Shown one piece after another: positions 1 through 8,546 of a DNA stretch of 64,000 nucleotides. The position numbers were made by a program, and so were the translations under genes. Origin of the DNA: CALKCV01 sp964609515 (GTDB lineage: Bacteria > Cyanobacteriota > Cyanobacteriia > Cyanobacteriales > Microcoleaceae). The stretch lies in NCBI GenBank assembly GCA_964609515.1, contig CAZSTZ010000001.1:51271-115270 (forward strand), in the 5' to 3' direction. Below the pieces are notes generated by a model. That model had not been told where the DNA came from. It did not search any database and saw only the letters and a list, made by a program, of their open reading frames with translations. The stretch's first letter is position 1. Each line of letters opens with the position of its first letter.

Positions 1-2
1 AC

Positions 3-791
3 ACTGGGACAGATAAGACAGGGAATTGTCAGCTCTACGACAAATGGCAAGAATGTATTAATTACGCTACATCGACCAATCAAAAATTAACAAGTAAGAC
101 GATTAGGAAAGTAGTTAACAACAAAGAAACTCCCAAGCAAATTACCATAACTGACAGCGAGTTATGGAACGTAATAGAACGGGAGGCCGCCAAAGCTGGT
201 ACGAGCAAACAAGATTTTCTCAAGAGAGTTATTGACAATTATTTAAACCCACCAACCCCAGAACCTCCCAACCCAGAAAAACAAAAGACATGGGAAGAGG
301 ATTTAGAGACACTGGTATCCGAACGCGAATCAACAGAGAAAACGGAAAAGGAAAGCATTAAAGAAGAAAGTCAATCGACAGACATTGACCCGGAAAAACC
401 AGAAACAAATTGCTGTAATTTATCTATTTCATTCGACAAGACTTTAACGCCATTACTTAATGGAGAAAAAACCGTAACTCGTAGAGTCTGGAAGAAGAGT
501 ACAGTTGACAAATTCACCAAAGCTTTTGAAGAAGGAAAATGGGCTAAGGCTCTTGACAAAAGCTATTTTAGAGGCGGCAAGCAAATTGGCTGGATTAAAT
601 TAACCAAAGCACCTTATGGAGAAAGATTGCGGGGTCTAAGCCAGGAGCATTGCGCTGAAGAAGGATACCCAGAATCGACCTCACATCAATTTATCCCTAG
701 GTTTTTCAATGGTAATTCAAGCCAAAAAGTCTGGGTTTTAGAGTTTGAATTTAAACCGTTCACAGTCGCTCGATCGCATAAACATCCTTAG
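3..791 (+). CDS. C-terminal part of an ASCH/PUA-like domain protein (5' end outside window)
   Basis: The frame is open from base 3 to TAG at 789-791 and has no start codon in the window, so the 262 visible residues are the C-terminal part of a longer gene. Visible residues about 50-110 hold a helical stretch and a very charged E/K-rich linker. From about residue 140 there is a compact domain with SFDKTLTPLLNGEKTVTRR followed by a WIKLT segment, which resembles ASCH domains (PUA-like fold, usually binding RNA or nucleotide ligands). The last residues run tail-to-tail over the 3' end of the MFS gene on the other strand by 32 bases. ASCH is a motif-level recognition only. The function is unknown, and the N-terminal part could carry another domain. 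Confidence 0.55.
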   Translation, partial: TGTDKTGNCQLYDKWQECINYATSTNQKLTSKTIRKVVNNKETPKQITITDSELWNVIEREAAKAGTSKQDFLKRVIDNYLNPPTPEPPNPEKQKTWEEDLETLVSERESTEKTEKESIKEESQSTDIDPEKPETNCCNLSISFDKTLTPLLNGEKTVTRRVWKKSTVDKFTKAFEEGKWAKALDKSYFRGGKQIGWIKLTKAPYGERLRGLSQEHCAEEGYPESTSHQFIPRFFNGNSSQKVWVLEFEFKPFTVARSHKHP

Positions 792-2001
792 CCCTACCCA
801 GAGCAAATTTAAAAGAACGGGACAAGCTTTGATTGGAAAGAGTGCAAAAAACAACTATGCCCAAACAACCCAAAACCAGATTAGTAGCAAACATATTTCT
901 ATAACCCATCTCTTCAGCTAGCAAACCAAAAATAGGACCGGCGATCGCCAGTCCCACGTCGAACCCACCAATACAAATAGAGAAAAATTTACCCCTTTCC
1001 TGGGGAGAACATCGGTCGGTCATCAAAGCTATAGTTATCGGAATTATTAAGCCCGCCGCCAAACCTTCAAACACAGCAGCAAGCAAAACCGCGCTGCTAC
1101 TATTGGCAGTCCACAGCAGTCCGGCGCAAAGAGAATAACAAATTAGACCGATAGTAATAAAGACTCCGCGTCCGTACTTGTCAGAAGCGCGGCCCGTAGT
1201 TAAGCGAACCGTCAAACTAGCGATCGCCACCACCGTAAAAAACCAACCGGCACTCAAGTCTATTTCTGCTTGCCTCAGATATAAAGGCAAAAAAGAGACG
1301 ATCGTGCCGAAGATTAAACCTCCTACGGACATGACAAAAGTCGGTATCGACACCGCCCGACTCAATAAAGTCTGCCCAAAGTTCAGGGGGCGATCGCCTG
1401 TTTCTTTTGGTTGCGGTTGGAGGGAGCGATCGGGTTCCTCTATGAGAAAAACGCCTATCAAAGACAAGGCCCCAAGACCCGCACTGGTAACAAATAAAGG
1501 AACGTAACCCCCCGACTCTTGGATAAAACTACCAAAAGCCGGCCCCAAAGCGGTACCGATGGGGTTAACCAAACTCATAAAACCGATTAATTCGCCTCGG
1601 CGGCCTTCTGGAGACAGGTCTGCCACCAAAGCGCTATAACCAATAGTAAAACCACCAATACTAATGCCGTGAAAAGCCCGAACTGCTGCAAGCAAAGGAA
1701 CCGAGTCGGCGAAAAGATAGCCCAGGGGTGCTATTGCGGCGACGATGCTACCGACAATTAAAACCAACTTGCGGCCTCTAGCATCTGCCAGAGGGCCGAA
1801 CCAAACCCTAGACGGCAAAAGTCCCAGGGAAAAAGCCCCCATGACCAAACCAATTTGTTGTTTGGTGGCGCCGACAGACTCGATGTAGAGGGGTACGGTA
1901 CCGAGCAAAGTAGTAATGCCGCACCAGAAGAAGAGACCCGTTGCAAATAAAATCAGTAGTCCGCGTCGCGTTTGGGGGTCGAGGGAGCTAAATATTTTCA
2001 C
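760..2001 (-). CDS. MFS family transporter
   Basis: About 414-426 residues with 12 predicted hydrophobic helices. Helix 2-3 carries the MFS signature (GPLADARGRK) and the second half repeats it (GRASDKYGRG), so this is a drug/sugar-type major facilitator of the inner membrane. The substrate cannot be told from sequence. The frame is open to an ATG at 2040, but the first codons from there translate a dispersed GGGAATGGGGAAT repeat (IPHSLFPIP). The GTG at 2001 (VKIFSSLDPQTRR) is therefore the more plausible start. The gene converges with the ASCH-like gene and overlaps its stop. Confidence 0.9.
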   Translation of the reverse strand: MKIFSSLDPQTRRGLLILFATGLFFWCGITTLLGTVPLYIESVGATKQQIGLVMGAFSLGLLPSRVWFGPLADARGRKLVLIVGSIVAAIAPLGYLFADSVPLLAAVRAFHGISIGGFTIGYSALVADLSPEGRRGELIGFMSLVNPIGTALGPAFGSFIQESGGYVPLFVTSAGLGALSLIGVFLIEEPDRSLQPQPKETGDRPLNFGQTLLSRAVSIPTFVMSVGGLIFGTIVSFLPLYLRQAEIDLSAGWFFTVVAIASLTVRLTTGRASDKYGRGVFITIGLICYSLCAGLLWTANSSSAVLLAAVFEGLAAGLIIPITIALMTDRCSPQERGKFFSICIGGFDVGLAIAGPIFGLLAEEMGYRNMFATNLVLGCLGIVVFCTLSNQSLSRSFKFALGRAKDVYAIERL

Positions 2002-2008
2002 TGTTTTG

Positions 2009-2039
2009 GGAATGGGGAATAGGGAATGGGGAATTGGCA
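2009..2039. repeat. GGGAATGGGGAAT-type dispersed repeat
   Basis: Short direct repeats of GGGAATGG/GGGAATAG at the 5' end of the MFS gene. The same family recurs at 5200-5275 and, on the opposite strand, at 6062-6101. It creates spurious N-terminal extensions in ORF calls. Confidence 0.7.
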
Positions 2040-2115
2040 AGAGAGCCTGTTGAGAAAACTGAGATACTCCCAGATTATTGCTTATGGTATCTTAATTTTT
2101 AAGAGCGAGTATCTC

Positions 2116-2148
2116 AGAAACCCGGTTTTTTGAAAAAACCGGGTTTCT
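2116..2148. repeat. AAACCCGG palindrome (near-perfect hairpin)
   Basis: Two 16-base arms (AGAAACCCGGTTTTTT and its complement) around a one-base loop. It is a member of the most abundant dispersed repeat here, also at 2957-3090, 4180-4275, 19265-19590, 20767-20940, 26002-26080, 59229-59261 and 63622-64000. It lies just before a gene and gives that gene's ORF a false MKKPGFL N-terminus. Confidence 0.85.
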
Positions 2149-2189
2149 TGACCTCTAGCTCTTTCTGTAACAGTTATTTTTTTAATGAC

Positions 2190-2525
2190 ATGGAAAAACA
2201 AATAGAACGATTAAAAGAAAGATATATTTTTAGCCAACCTCTTGAGGTTTTGAAAAAACTTGATGACAATCCCAAACTGGCAGATTTTTTATGGGATGCT
2301 TACGAAAAAATTAAAGAAATTTTTGTTAGCGAAAAACTAGAACTTAAATTTTTGTACGACCCAGAAATTGTTGGTTGGAAACAGCTAATAATTGCCATTC
2401 ATACTAACCTAGATGGATACGCAGCCTTTGATAAAATGAAGTTACTAGATTATAGTTGGTGGTTAGATGCTTCAGAAATTGTAGGAAACGAGTTAGAAAT
2501 TCATATTGATTTTAATGAAATTTAA
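2190..2525 (+). CDS. Hypothetical protein paired with a HEPN protein
   Basis: About 111 residues from ATG 2190 (MEKQIERLKERYIF). The in-frame ATG at 2130 lies inside the AAACCCGG palindrome and is unlikely to be used. The product is acidic, helical at the N-terminus and then beta-rich (ELKFLYDPEIVGWKQL). No catalytic motif is recognised. The stop codon overlaps the ATG of the next gene (ATGAAATTTAA), which implies translational coupling. Small partner proteins next to HEPN-domain genes are often antitoxins or substrate-recognition partners, so a toxin-antitoxin-like role is possible but inferred only from context. Confidence 0.6.
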   Translation: MEKQIERLKERYIFSQPLEVLKKLDDNPKLADFLWDAYEKIKEIFVSEKLELKFLYDPEIVGWKQLIIAIHTNLDGYAAFDKMKLLDYSWWLDASEIVGNELEIHIDFNEI

Positions 2526-2943
2526 TTGGTCTGGATATTTCGATTTGGCAAACGAACTGGCTCTCATTAATACTAGCGATTCGGCAAAAATAAGAGAGGC
2601 AAAACTGCGTTCTGCTATTAGCAGGGCCTATTATGCTGCATTTTGTCTGGCTAGGAATTACCTGCGAGATTATTTGAACGATCCGAGATTATCGAAAGCT
2701 AGAATTGACGATTTTAACGAACACCAGTATGTAGCTGAAGAATTTCAAATTTTTGATTCAAGAAATAAAAAGATGATAGAGATTGGCAAAAATTTAAGTC
2801 GATTGCGGGCTTTGAGAAATAAAGCTGATTATGATGATATTTTTAGCGATCGCATTAACAAATTACAAAATGAAGCTAATTATTGTTTAAAATTAGCCGG
2901 AAATATTATTAACAACATTAACGAATTAATCGAAGACGCTTAA
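2515..2943 (+). CDS. HEPN domain protein
   Basis: About 142 residues from ATG 2515. Helical throughout, with two segments typical of HEPN proteins: the early SAISRAYYAAFCLARN helix and the later RALRNKADYDD segment. HEPN domains are all-helical and often act as RNases or as partners of minimal nucleotidyltransferases. The canonical RNase motif RX4-6H is not clearly present, since the usual His position is replaced in RNKADY, so catalytic activity is doubtful. The gene is coupled to the upstream gene by a start/stop overlap. A candidate nucleotidyltransferase exists only far away, at 60.7 kb. Confidence 0.75.
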   Translation: MKFNWSGYFDLANELALINTSDSAKIREAKLRSAISRAYYAAFCLARNYLRDYLNDPRLSKARIDDFNEHQYVAEEFQIFDSRNKKMIEIGKNLSRLRALRNKADYDDIFSDRINKLQNEANYCLKLAGNIINNINELIEDA

Positions 2944-2956
2944 TACCTCGCAGGTC

Positions 2957-3092
2957 AAGAAACCCGGTTTTTTAAAAAAACCGGGTTTCTGAGATCTTAA
3001 AGTTTCTGCCGGCAAAACCGGGTTTACGAGCAAGGCTAACTCGCCCGCCAGAAACCGGGAATTTCGGCAAAAACCCGGTTTCTTAAATCTCA
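2957..3092. repeat. Cluster of AAACCCGG palindromes
   Basis: Three diverged copies of the AAACCCGGTTT/AAACCGGGTTT hairpin fill the gap between the HEPN gene and the convergent GT2 gene. A hairpin here could also serve as a bidirectional terminator. Confidence 0.75.
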
Positions 3093-3130
3093 AAAAATGG
3101 GAACCATTGGTTCCCAAAAATCCCAAAGTC

Positions 3131-4138
3131 CTATTCTCGAAGATTGTCCACCACCTCTCGAACCCGATAAATCGGCCTTCCCTGAGACTCGTGGTAAGTC
3201 CGCATCACCACCTCGGCCAACAAACCAAAACTGAACAATTGAACCCCAGTTAAAAACAGCAAAACGGCCAAAATCAATAAAGGACGGTTGCCAATATCCT
3301 CAGCAAAGGCCAACTTTAAAAAAGTTAAATACAGCCCCAAGGTCGTCCCCAACAACATCGAAACCACTCCCATCGACCCAAAAACGTGCATGGGGCGAGT
3401 GAGGAATTTCTTAATAAAAGCGATGGTCAGCAAGTCCATCAAAACTCGAAAAGTCCGCCCCAAACCGTACTTGCTCTTACCAAACTTCCGGGCATAATGG
3501 CGCACCGGCATTTCCGTAATTCTGGCACCCTCAATAAATGCCAAAGCCGGCAAAAACCGATGTAACTCCCCGTAAAGATTGACATCCGCCGCCAGTTCCG
3601 CCCGATAAGCTTTGAGAGAACAACCGTAGTCGTGTAACTTCACTCCCGTTACTCGACCTATCAACCAGTTGGCAATTTTAGAAGGCAATACCCGACTGGC
3701 ACTATCCTTTCTATCCTTACGCCAACCGCTTACCAAGTCGTAACCCTCGTTCAACTTCGCCAGGAGTAAAGGAATATCTGCCGGATCGTTCTGGAGGTCG
3801 CCATCTAAAGTAACGATCGCCTTCCCCCTGGCATGATTAAAACCCGCAGACATGGCCGCGCTTTGACCGTAGTTCCGCCGCAGCAGTACGGCCCGCAAGT
3901 ACTCGCCACTGGCAGCTAGTTGTTTCAGCAGTTCCGTCGAACCATCTTGAGAACCGTCATCTACGCAGATAATTTCATAAGTGAGGTTGGTTGCTTGTAA
4001 GGTAGTGGCGATCGCTTCTATTAAAGTTGGCAAACTTTCCACTTCGTTATAAATTGGTACTACTACCGATACTTCTAGTTGGGCAGCAGTTAATCTTGTT
4101 TCTATTTCTTGATTTGGCGAAAAAATTGTAGCATCCAT
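3131..4138 (-). CDS. GT2 family glycosyltransferase (polyprenyl-phosphate sugar synthase type)
   Basis: 335 residues. The N-terminal GT-A domain begins with VSVVVPIYNEVESLPTLIEA, has the nucleotide-binding DDGSQDGS, a DXD-like TLDGDLQNDP and a QSAAMSAGF segment, as in DPM1/GtrB-like enzymes. Two transmembrane helices follow at about residues 245-315. Such proteins transfer a sugar from a nucleotide donor to a polyprenyl phosphate on the cytoplasmic face of the membrane. The flippase-like gene immediately upstream on the same strand (4292-5194) fits a sugar-lipid pathway. The sugar is unknown. Confidence 0.88.
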   Translation of the reverse strand: MDATIFSPNQEIETRLTAAQLEVSVVVPIYNEVESLPTLIEAIATTLQATNLTYEIICVDDGSQDGSTELLKQLAASGEYLRAVLLRRNYGQSAAMSAGFNHARGKAIVTLDGDLQNDPADIPLLLAKLNEGYDLVSGWRKDRKDSASRVLPSKIANWLIGRVTGVKLHDYGCSLKAYRAELAADVNLYGELHRFLPALAFIEGARITEMPVRHYARKFGKSKYGLGRTFRVLMDLLTIAFIKKFLTRPMHVFGSMGVVSMLLGTTLGLYLTFLKLAFAEDIGNRPLLILAVLLFLTGVQLFSFGLLAEVVMRTYHESQGRPIYRVREVVDNLRE

Positions 4139-4150
4139 GAGTTTTTTCTT

Positions 4151-4293
4151 GGGGTTCCGTGGTTTCTATATAACGGTGGGGCTAGAAACCCGGTTTCTCA
4201 AAGAAACCCGGTTTCTTAAACATCTATAACGGTGGGGCCAGAAACCCGGTTTCTCAAAGAAACCTGGTTTCTTATGGGGTTCCGTGGTTTCTT
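4151..4293. repeat. Duplicated repeat unit with AAACCCGG palindromes
   Basis: Two copies of a unit of about 57 bases (starting ATAACGGTGGGGC and ending in a pair of AAACCCGGTTTCT half sites), flanked on both sides by GGGGTTCCGTGGTTTCT. It occupies the gap between two same-strand genes, and its right end abuts the stop codon of the upstream gene. Confidence 0.8.
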
Positions 4294-5194
4294 ACATCGC
4301 ATTTTTATCCAGGCAAGCAATACCAGCAGCTAAAGTTTCTGCCAGAATGCTAACCAGACGATAAAACGCGACGGCAGTCAGGAGAATGGCTGGAGAAAAA
4401 TCATTTTTTAAAAGAGCGATCGCCGTTGCCTCAAATACTCCTACTCCTCCCGGCGAACCGGGAACGATTAAACCTAAAACCCAAGCCAAACAAAAAGCAC
4501 TAAATAATAGATTTATTCCCTCTATTCCCACTGTAGTTACGCTGTTTAAAGTTAATAAAAAACCCGTACCTCTAATAGCAACAAAAATAATTTCTGCCAG
4601 CAAAATACGCCAGGGATATTGTTGCAGGGTAAAAATACTATTTTGAGATTTTTTTTCTTTAAATTTAAGCTTGCTAGCAAAGGCAATTGCTGGATTTAAA
4701 AATTTAGGATGAACTCCAATTAATACTATTCCCAAACCCATAACTTGCCAAGCCCAACTCGGTTGGGGATAGCAGATTAAAGCAACTGTTAAAGCAGCAG
4801 CTACCATTAACAGCGGTTCTAATAAAACGCTAAGGCTGGCAATTTCAACAGATATGCCAGCCTTAGTTGCCGTGGAAATTCTACCGTAAAAATGCCAAAC
4901 GTTGCCGGGTAAATATTTAGCAATATTGGTTTTTAAATAGATGGGAATAGCCCAACTAATTTTAACCGGTTGGTTAAATTTTTTGAGCAGATAAAACCAA
5001 ACTACTGCCGACCAAAGATGGGCGATTATCGTTACCATGAGAGCGATCGCCAAATAAAACCATCCCCTCCCATCAATGCTAATTTCTGCTACTTGCTGCC
5101 AATTATCTTTTAAAGCCTTTGCCAAAAAAAATAACGTCCCTCCCAAGACGAACCAGCGCAAATATGGCTTTAGGAAAGACAAGATTTTTTTCAT
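4292..5194 (-). CDS. UPF0104 / flippase-like (LPG synthase TM region) membrane protein
   Basis: 300 residues, strongly hydrophobic with about seven to eight transmembrane helices. The segment KYLPGNVWHFYGR and the later GSPGGVGVFEATAIALL are typical of the lysylphosphatidylglycerol synthase transmembrane region family (UPF0104, AglD/YbhN-like). These integral membrane proteins are often found with polyprenyl-phosphate glycosyltransferases. The GT2 gene follows directly on the same strand, suggesting they act together in the lipid-linked sugar step. The start is ATG 5194 (MKKILSFLKPYLRWF); a longer frame from 5330 is on another frame and comes from repeats. Confidence 0.85.
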   Translation of the reverse strand: MKKILSFLKPYLRWFVLGGTLFFLAKALKDNWQQVAEISIDGRGWFYLAIALMVTIIAHLWSAVVWFYLLKKFNQPVKISWAIPIYLKTNIAKYLPGNVWHFYGRISTATKAGISVEIASLSVLLEPLLMVAAALTVALICYPQPSWAWQVMGLGIVLIGVHPKFLNPAIAFASKLKFKEKKSQNSIFTLQQYPWRILLAEIIFVAIRGTGFLLTLNSVTTVGIEGINLLFSAFCLAWVLGLIVPGSPGGVGVFEATAIALLKNDFSPAILLTAVAFYRLVSILAETLAAGIACLDKNAM

Positions 5195-5199
5195 ATTTT

Positions 5200-5275
5200 T
5201 GGGAATGGGGAATGGGGAATAGGGAATGGGGAATTGGGAATTGGGAATTGGGAATGGGGAATTGGGAATTGAGAA
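5200..5275. repeat. GGGAATGGGGAAT / GGGAATTGGGAATT tandem repeat
   Basis: About ten degenerate 7-mers of GGGAATT or GGGAATG between the flippase-like gene and the peptidase gene. Same family as 2009-2039. Confidence 0.8.
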
Positions 5276-5295
5276 TTAGCAATTGACAAAAAGCA

Positions 5296-6033
5296 TTATT
5301 GAGATGCGCCCGTTGGTTTATAACTGGCAACTACTCTAGCCGCACCTCGTAACTGACGATAATAGTGTTGACTTACTTCGTCTCCACTTTCCGATAAAAC
5401 ATCAATGCCGATACCATTGCGACCGTCCTTTTTACCAGAACTGTGAAGATAACGGCCCTCTCCCAGATAAAGTCCTACATGAGTAGCCTTTTCGGGAGGG
5501 CCGAAAAAAATTAAATCTCCCGGTTCGAGAAGGTACAGCATATTTTCCCTTTTGTCAAGATTAATAGCCTCAGTATTAATAGCCTCAGTATTAATAGCCT
5601 CTGTAAAGGCCTCCTGCTGATAGGCATCTCTGGGTATCCAGATCCCTACCGAAGCAAAAGCAGCTTGCATCAGGCCAGAACAATCATAATTAGGCCCCAC
5701 AGTTCCTCCCCAGAGATAATAGTTGGGAGTGTTCATGGCCTGGTAGGTAAAAGCGATCGCTTCTGGTAATCTATTTTTAATTTCTTCTACAGACAAAATA
5801 GGAAATTGATAGGGGGTCAAAGCAGGTTCGAGCTTATCCAAATCTGACTTTAACAGCCAACCTGGATAATCATCTTCCACCAGACGAACCATAACAGCAG
5901 AGCGATCGCTACTGTTACTATTTCCCGTTGGTTCGATAATTTCTAAATATCTTCCCTTAGCAGCTTGAGTTGCCAGACTATGGCATTCAGGCGAATCATA
6001 AATATTAAGATTAGTTGTACACAGATATTCCAT
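5296..6033 (-). CDS. NlpC/P60 (C40) cell-wall endopeptidase with SH3b domain
   Basis: 245 residues. An SH3b-like N-terminal half (about 1-75) precedes an NlpC/P60 domain with the catalytic Cys in NYDCSGLMQAAF and the His in THVGLYLGEGRYLHSS, plus the GDLIFFG strand. Cyanobacterial enzymes of this size and architecture are gamma-D-glutamyl-L-diamino acid endopeptidases that cut peptidoglycan peptides. No signal peptide is evident, which matches a recycling role inside the cell. Between the Cys and His motifs the protein has an unusual (TEAIN)3 insertion encoded by a perfect 15-base tandem repeat. The gene is divergent from the serine hydrolase at 6105. Confidence 0.92.
   Translation of the reverse strand: MEYLCTTNLNIYDSPECHSLATQAAKGRYLEIIEPTGNSNSSDRSAVMVRLVEDDYPGWLLKSDLDKLEPALTPYQFPILSVEEIKNRLPEAIAFTYQAMNTPNYYLWGGTVGPNYDCSGLMQAAFASVGIWIPRDAYQQEAFTEAINTEAINTEAINLDKRENMLYLLEPGDLIFFGPPEKATHVGLYLGEGRYLHSSGKKDGRNGIGIDVLSESGDEVSQHYYRQLRGAARVVASYKPTGASQ
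5561..5605. repeat. 3 x 15-base in-frame tandem repeat
   Basis: Two identical copies of TTAATAGCCTCAGTA and one copy with a single change, inside the NlpC/P60 gene. They encode TEAIN three times and keep the frame. Confidence 0.95.
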
Positions 6034-6061
6034 ATTCCAGATTTTTAAATATTATTTAACC

Positions 6062-6101
6062 AACCTATTCCCCATTCCCCATTCCCCATTCCCCATTCCC
6101 C
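6062..6101. repeat. ATTCCCC tandem repeat
   Basis: Five to six copies of CCATTCC just upstream of the serine hydrolase start, the reverse strand of the GGGAATGG family. It occupies the space where a ribosome binding site would be expected. Confidence 0.8.
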
Positions 6102-6104
6102 AAT

Positions 6105-7016
6105 ATGACCTTCTTTAAAACTGACGAAAAATTAAAAACTCTGGGAAGCAGAATTATAGAAGCAAGCAGGATACAATTCCCTCAATTAAACCCAGAGCAA
6201 CTAGCTTTAACCTGGATAGTTTACGAGCGATCGCCTACTTCCGAGACTGGTTCGACTGTAATTAGAGGTATGAGCGATCGGGGCGACGAACGCATTTACC
6301 CCGCCAGTATCGTCAAACTCTTTTATCTAGTGGCCTACCACCAATGGTTAGAAAAAGGAATGCTCAAAACCTCGCCAGAATTAGAACGGGCCGTAAACGA
6401 TATGATAGTTGATTCCAGCAACGATGCCACCAGTCTAGTAGTGGATGCCTTAACTGGAACCACCAGCGGGCCAGAACTTCCCCCCGGGCCGTTTCAAACC
6501 TGGAAATATCAGCGGAATTTGGTCAACCGTTACTTTCAGTCCTTTAAATGGCCGGAGCTTGAAAAAATCAACGTCAATCAAAAAACCTGGTGCGAGGGGC
6601 CTTATGGTAGAGAGAGGGCCTTTTTAGGAGAAATGTTTGAAAATCGGAATATGCTGACTGCCGAGGCCACTGCCCGTTTGCTTCACAGTATCGTCAGCGG
6701 CCAAGCGGTTTCTGCCGCCGCATCCCAAGTAATGATGAAGCTGATGAAACGCAGTCTCGATCCAGAGGTATTAGCAGCGGAGCCAGAAAATCAGGTGACA
6801 GGTTTTTTAGGGGAAGGACTGCCTAAGTCTGCCCAGTTGTGGTCCAAGGCAGGTTGGATCGGCCAAGTCCGTCACGATGGGGCCTATATTCAATTACCGG
6901 ACCTGCCTCCTTATTTATTGGTGGTCTTTATGGAAGGTAAGGCCAACAGCAACAACCGAGAGATATTGCCTTTTATCTCTCGGCAGTTTGTTAAGACTAT
7001 GGAAAGCTTGCTTTAG
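6105..7016 (+). CDS. Beta-lactamase class A-like serine hydrolase
   Basis: 303 residues. The order of motifs follows the beta-lactamase/D-Ala-D-Ala peptidase fold: SXXK as ASIVKLFYL at about residue 65, SXN as VDSSNDAT at about residue 105, and a KTG-like SKAGW near residue 250. The nucleophile is therefore probably the Ser of SIVK. No signal peptide is visible. The protein may be a cytoplasmic or atypically exported peptidase/esterase rather than a resistance enzyme. It is divergent from the NlpC/P60 gene, which suggests a peptidoglycan-related role by context only. Confidence 0.82.
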   Translation: MTFFKTDEKLKTLGSRIIEASRIQFPQLNPEQLALTWIVYERSPTSETGSTVIRGMSDRGDERIYPASIVKLFYLVAYHQWLEKGMLKTSPELERAVNDMIVDSSNDATSLVVDALTGTTSGPELPPGPFQTWKYQRNLVNRYFQSFKWPELEKINVNQKTWCEGPYGRERAFLGEMFENRNMLTAEATARLLHSIVSGQAVSAAASQVMMKLMKRSLDPEVLAAEPENQVTGFLGEGLPKSAQLWSKAGWIGQVRHDGAYIQLPDLPPYLLVVFMEGKANSNNREILPFISRQFVKTMESLL

Positions 7017-7044
7017 GGACTTGCAATTTAATCAAATACCTACT

Positions 7045-7118
7045 TGTTGGGTGGAGTTGCACTGCACCCAACCTACGATGGATACTTATTTTGTAGGTTG
7101 GGTGGAGTAAAACGAAAC
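7045..7118. repeat. GTAGGTTGGGTGGAG dispersed repeat
   Basis: Inverted pieces of TTGGGTGGAGT and ACCCAACCTAC separated by a short spacer. The same family is found at 57549-57583 and 57722-57830. These repeats are common in filamentous cyanobacterial genomes. The rest of 7017-7186 holds no gene I can support. Confidence 0.75.
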
Positions 7119-7186
7119 CCAACAAGAAAATAGTATTGTTGGGAGTTTTTAATTTTTGGAAGTCCCTTAAAAACCAGCTTTAAAAA

Positions 7187-7278
7187 CGGAGAGGGAGGGA
7201 TTCGAACCCTCGTTACGGAGTTACCTGCCGTAAAACAGATTAGCAATCTGCCGCTTTCAACCACTCAGCCACCTCTCC
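7187..7278 (-). tRNA. tRNA-Ser (anticodon GCU)
   Basis: Reading the minus strand gives acceptor GGAGAGG, a D arm with GGCTGAGTGG, an anticodon loop with TTGCTAATC (anticodon GCT), a long variable arm and TTCGAATCC, closing with CCTCTCC plus a discriminator G. The long variable arm and the anticodon identify serine (AGC/AGU codons). No CCA is encoded. Confidence 0.97.
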
Positions 7279-7379
7279 CGGGTGACAATAAAAAACTATA
7301 ACAGATATTTTTCGGTTTTGGCAACTATATTTTCAAATTAATTAAATTTTTAGATTCCAGATTAATCAAGGCCAAAATT

Positions 7380-8546
7380 TTAGCCCAGAGCAGTTAAGTC
7401 GTTATAAGAGGTCTCTTCGGGGGAAAAGCCGCGACTAATAAGATGCTGGGGCCAACTAAATGCAGGACTGAGAAAAAACTCTTTAGTGTATTTGTATCCT
7501 AATAAATAAAGTTGGAGTCTTTTTTTGGGGGACAAATTAAAATCGGTGGTCCCGATTTTGGCCTCGCTAACATCGATTTCAATGATGCGGTTGCTGTCGG
7601 CCTCGCGGAGATGGTAGCGATCGCGTGCCACTGCCATAGTTCTGATGGTAGCGCTCATCAAACTCAGAGGCCCTTTAACGTTGTATTCTCGATTGAGAGC
7701 CTCATCGACCAAGCGAAAGCCAAAAGTAAACCAACGGGGCGTCCTTTTACCCATACCCGGTGGTTTAACATCATAGATCCAGAGAGGAAAATTGCTGAGA
7801 ACCCCACCATCAACGATGGCCGATTTTCCCAATTGTCCCGGTTCAAAAAACAAAGGAATGCTCAAAGACAGCCTTACTGCCTCGGCCACCGACAAATCCT
7901 CAGCCTGGCCCAAACCAAGCTGTTCCATCAAAGTTGGTTCGTCGGGCTGAGACTGGCGAGCTAGATCCTCTGGTAAAACCAACATTTGACCCCGAGTAAC
8001 ATCTGAAACGACGACCTTTAAATCCTTGCCTCCTCCCCGTGCCTTAACATCTGCAAAAGTCCTGATGCCTACGGTGGCCAATTTTTCCGTTAACCAAGAT
8101 TGAAAAAACTTTAGAGAATACTGTCCGTTTTGGCCGGATATTGCCAAACACAAAACCATCCACCAGGGAAATTGCAAATCGTCAGCCGGGCTTCCATTTA
8201 AAATAAGGGGACTGGTTTTTTTAGCCAGAAACAAGTTTTCATAGTCCATAGTGCCCAGGACTTGTTCCAGTTCGTCAATGGAGAAATTGGCAGCCATAAA
8301 GGCCGCAGTAATCGCCCCCGCAGAAGTCCCTGCCAACTTGCGCCAGCGGAGTCCCAGATCCGCGCAGCAGCGCAAGGCCCCTAAAAAAGCGATTCCCCGT
8401 ACTCCACCCCCTTCAAATACTCCATCTGCGTAAATATGACCGTCCGTTTCTGGTGGAGGCATTTTTCCGAGAATTATTTCTCGTTCGGCTTCAGTAATTC
8501 TTACACCCCGATCTGCCAAAATTTGTTGTGGATACCATATATCCAT
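7380..8546 (-). CDS. Patatin-like phospholipase
   Basis: 388 residues. The patatin fold is shown by the oxyanion loop GGGVRGIAFLGAL (about residue 46), the nucleophile elbow GTSAG (about residue 73) and the catalytic Asp in the VDGGVLSNFP motif (about residue 245). Such enzymes hydrolyse acyl chains of membrane phospholipids or glycolipids through a Ser-Asp dyad. There is no signal peptide. It stands alone between the tRNA gene and a long intergenic region. The start ATG at 8546 (MDIWYPQQILADRGVRITE) gives the usual length. Confidence 0.92.
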   Translation of the reverse strand: MDIWYPQQILADRGVRITEAEREIILGKMPPPETDGHIYADGVFEGGGVRGIAFLGALRCCADLGLRWRKLAGTSAGAITAAFMAANFSIDELEQVLGTMDYENLFLAKKTSPLILNGSPADDLQFPWWMVLCLAISGQNGQYSLKFFQSWLTEKLATVGIRTFADVKARGGGKDLKVVVSDVTRGQMLVLPEDLARQSQPDEPTLMEQLGLGQAEDLSVAEAVRLSLSIPLFFEPGQLGKSAIVDGGVLSNFPLWIYDVKPPGMGKRTPRWFTFGFRLVDEALNREYNVKGPLSLMSATIRTMAVARDRYHLREADSNRIIEIDVSEAKIGTTDFNLSPKKRLQLYLLGYKYTKEFFLSPAFSWPQHLISRGFSPEETSYNDLTALG

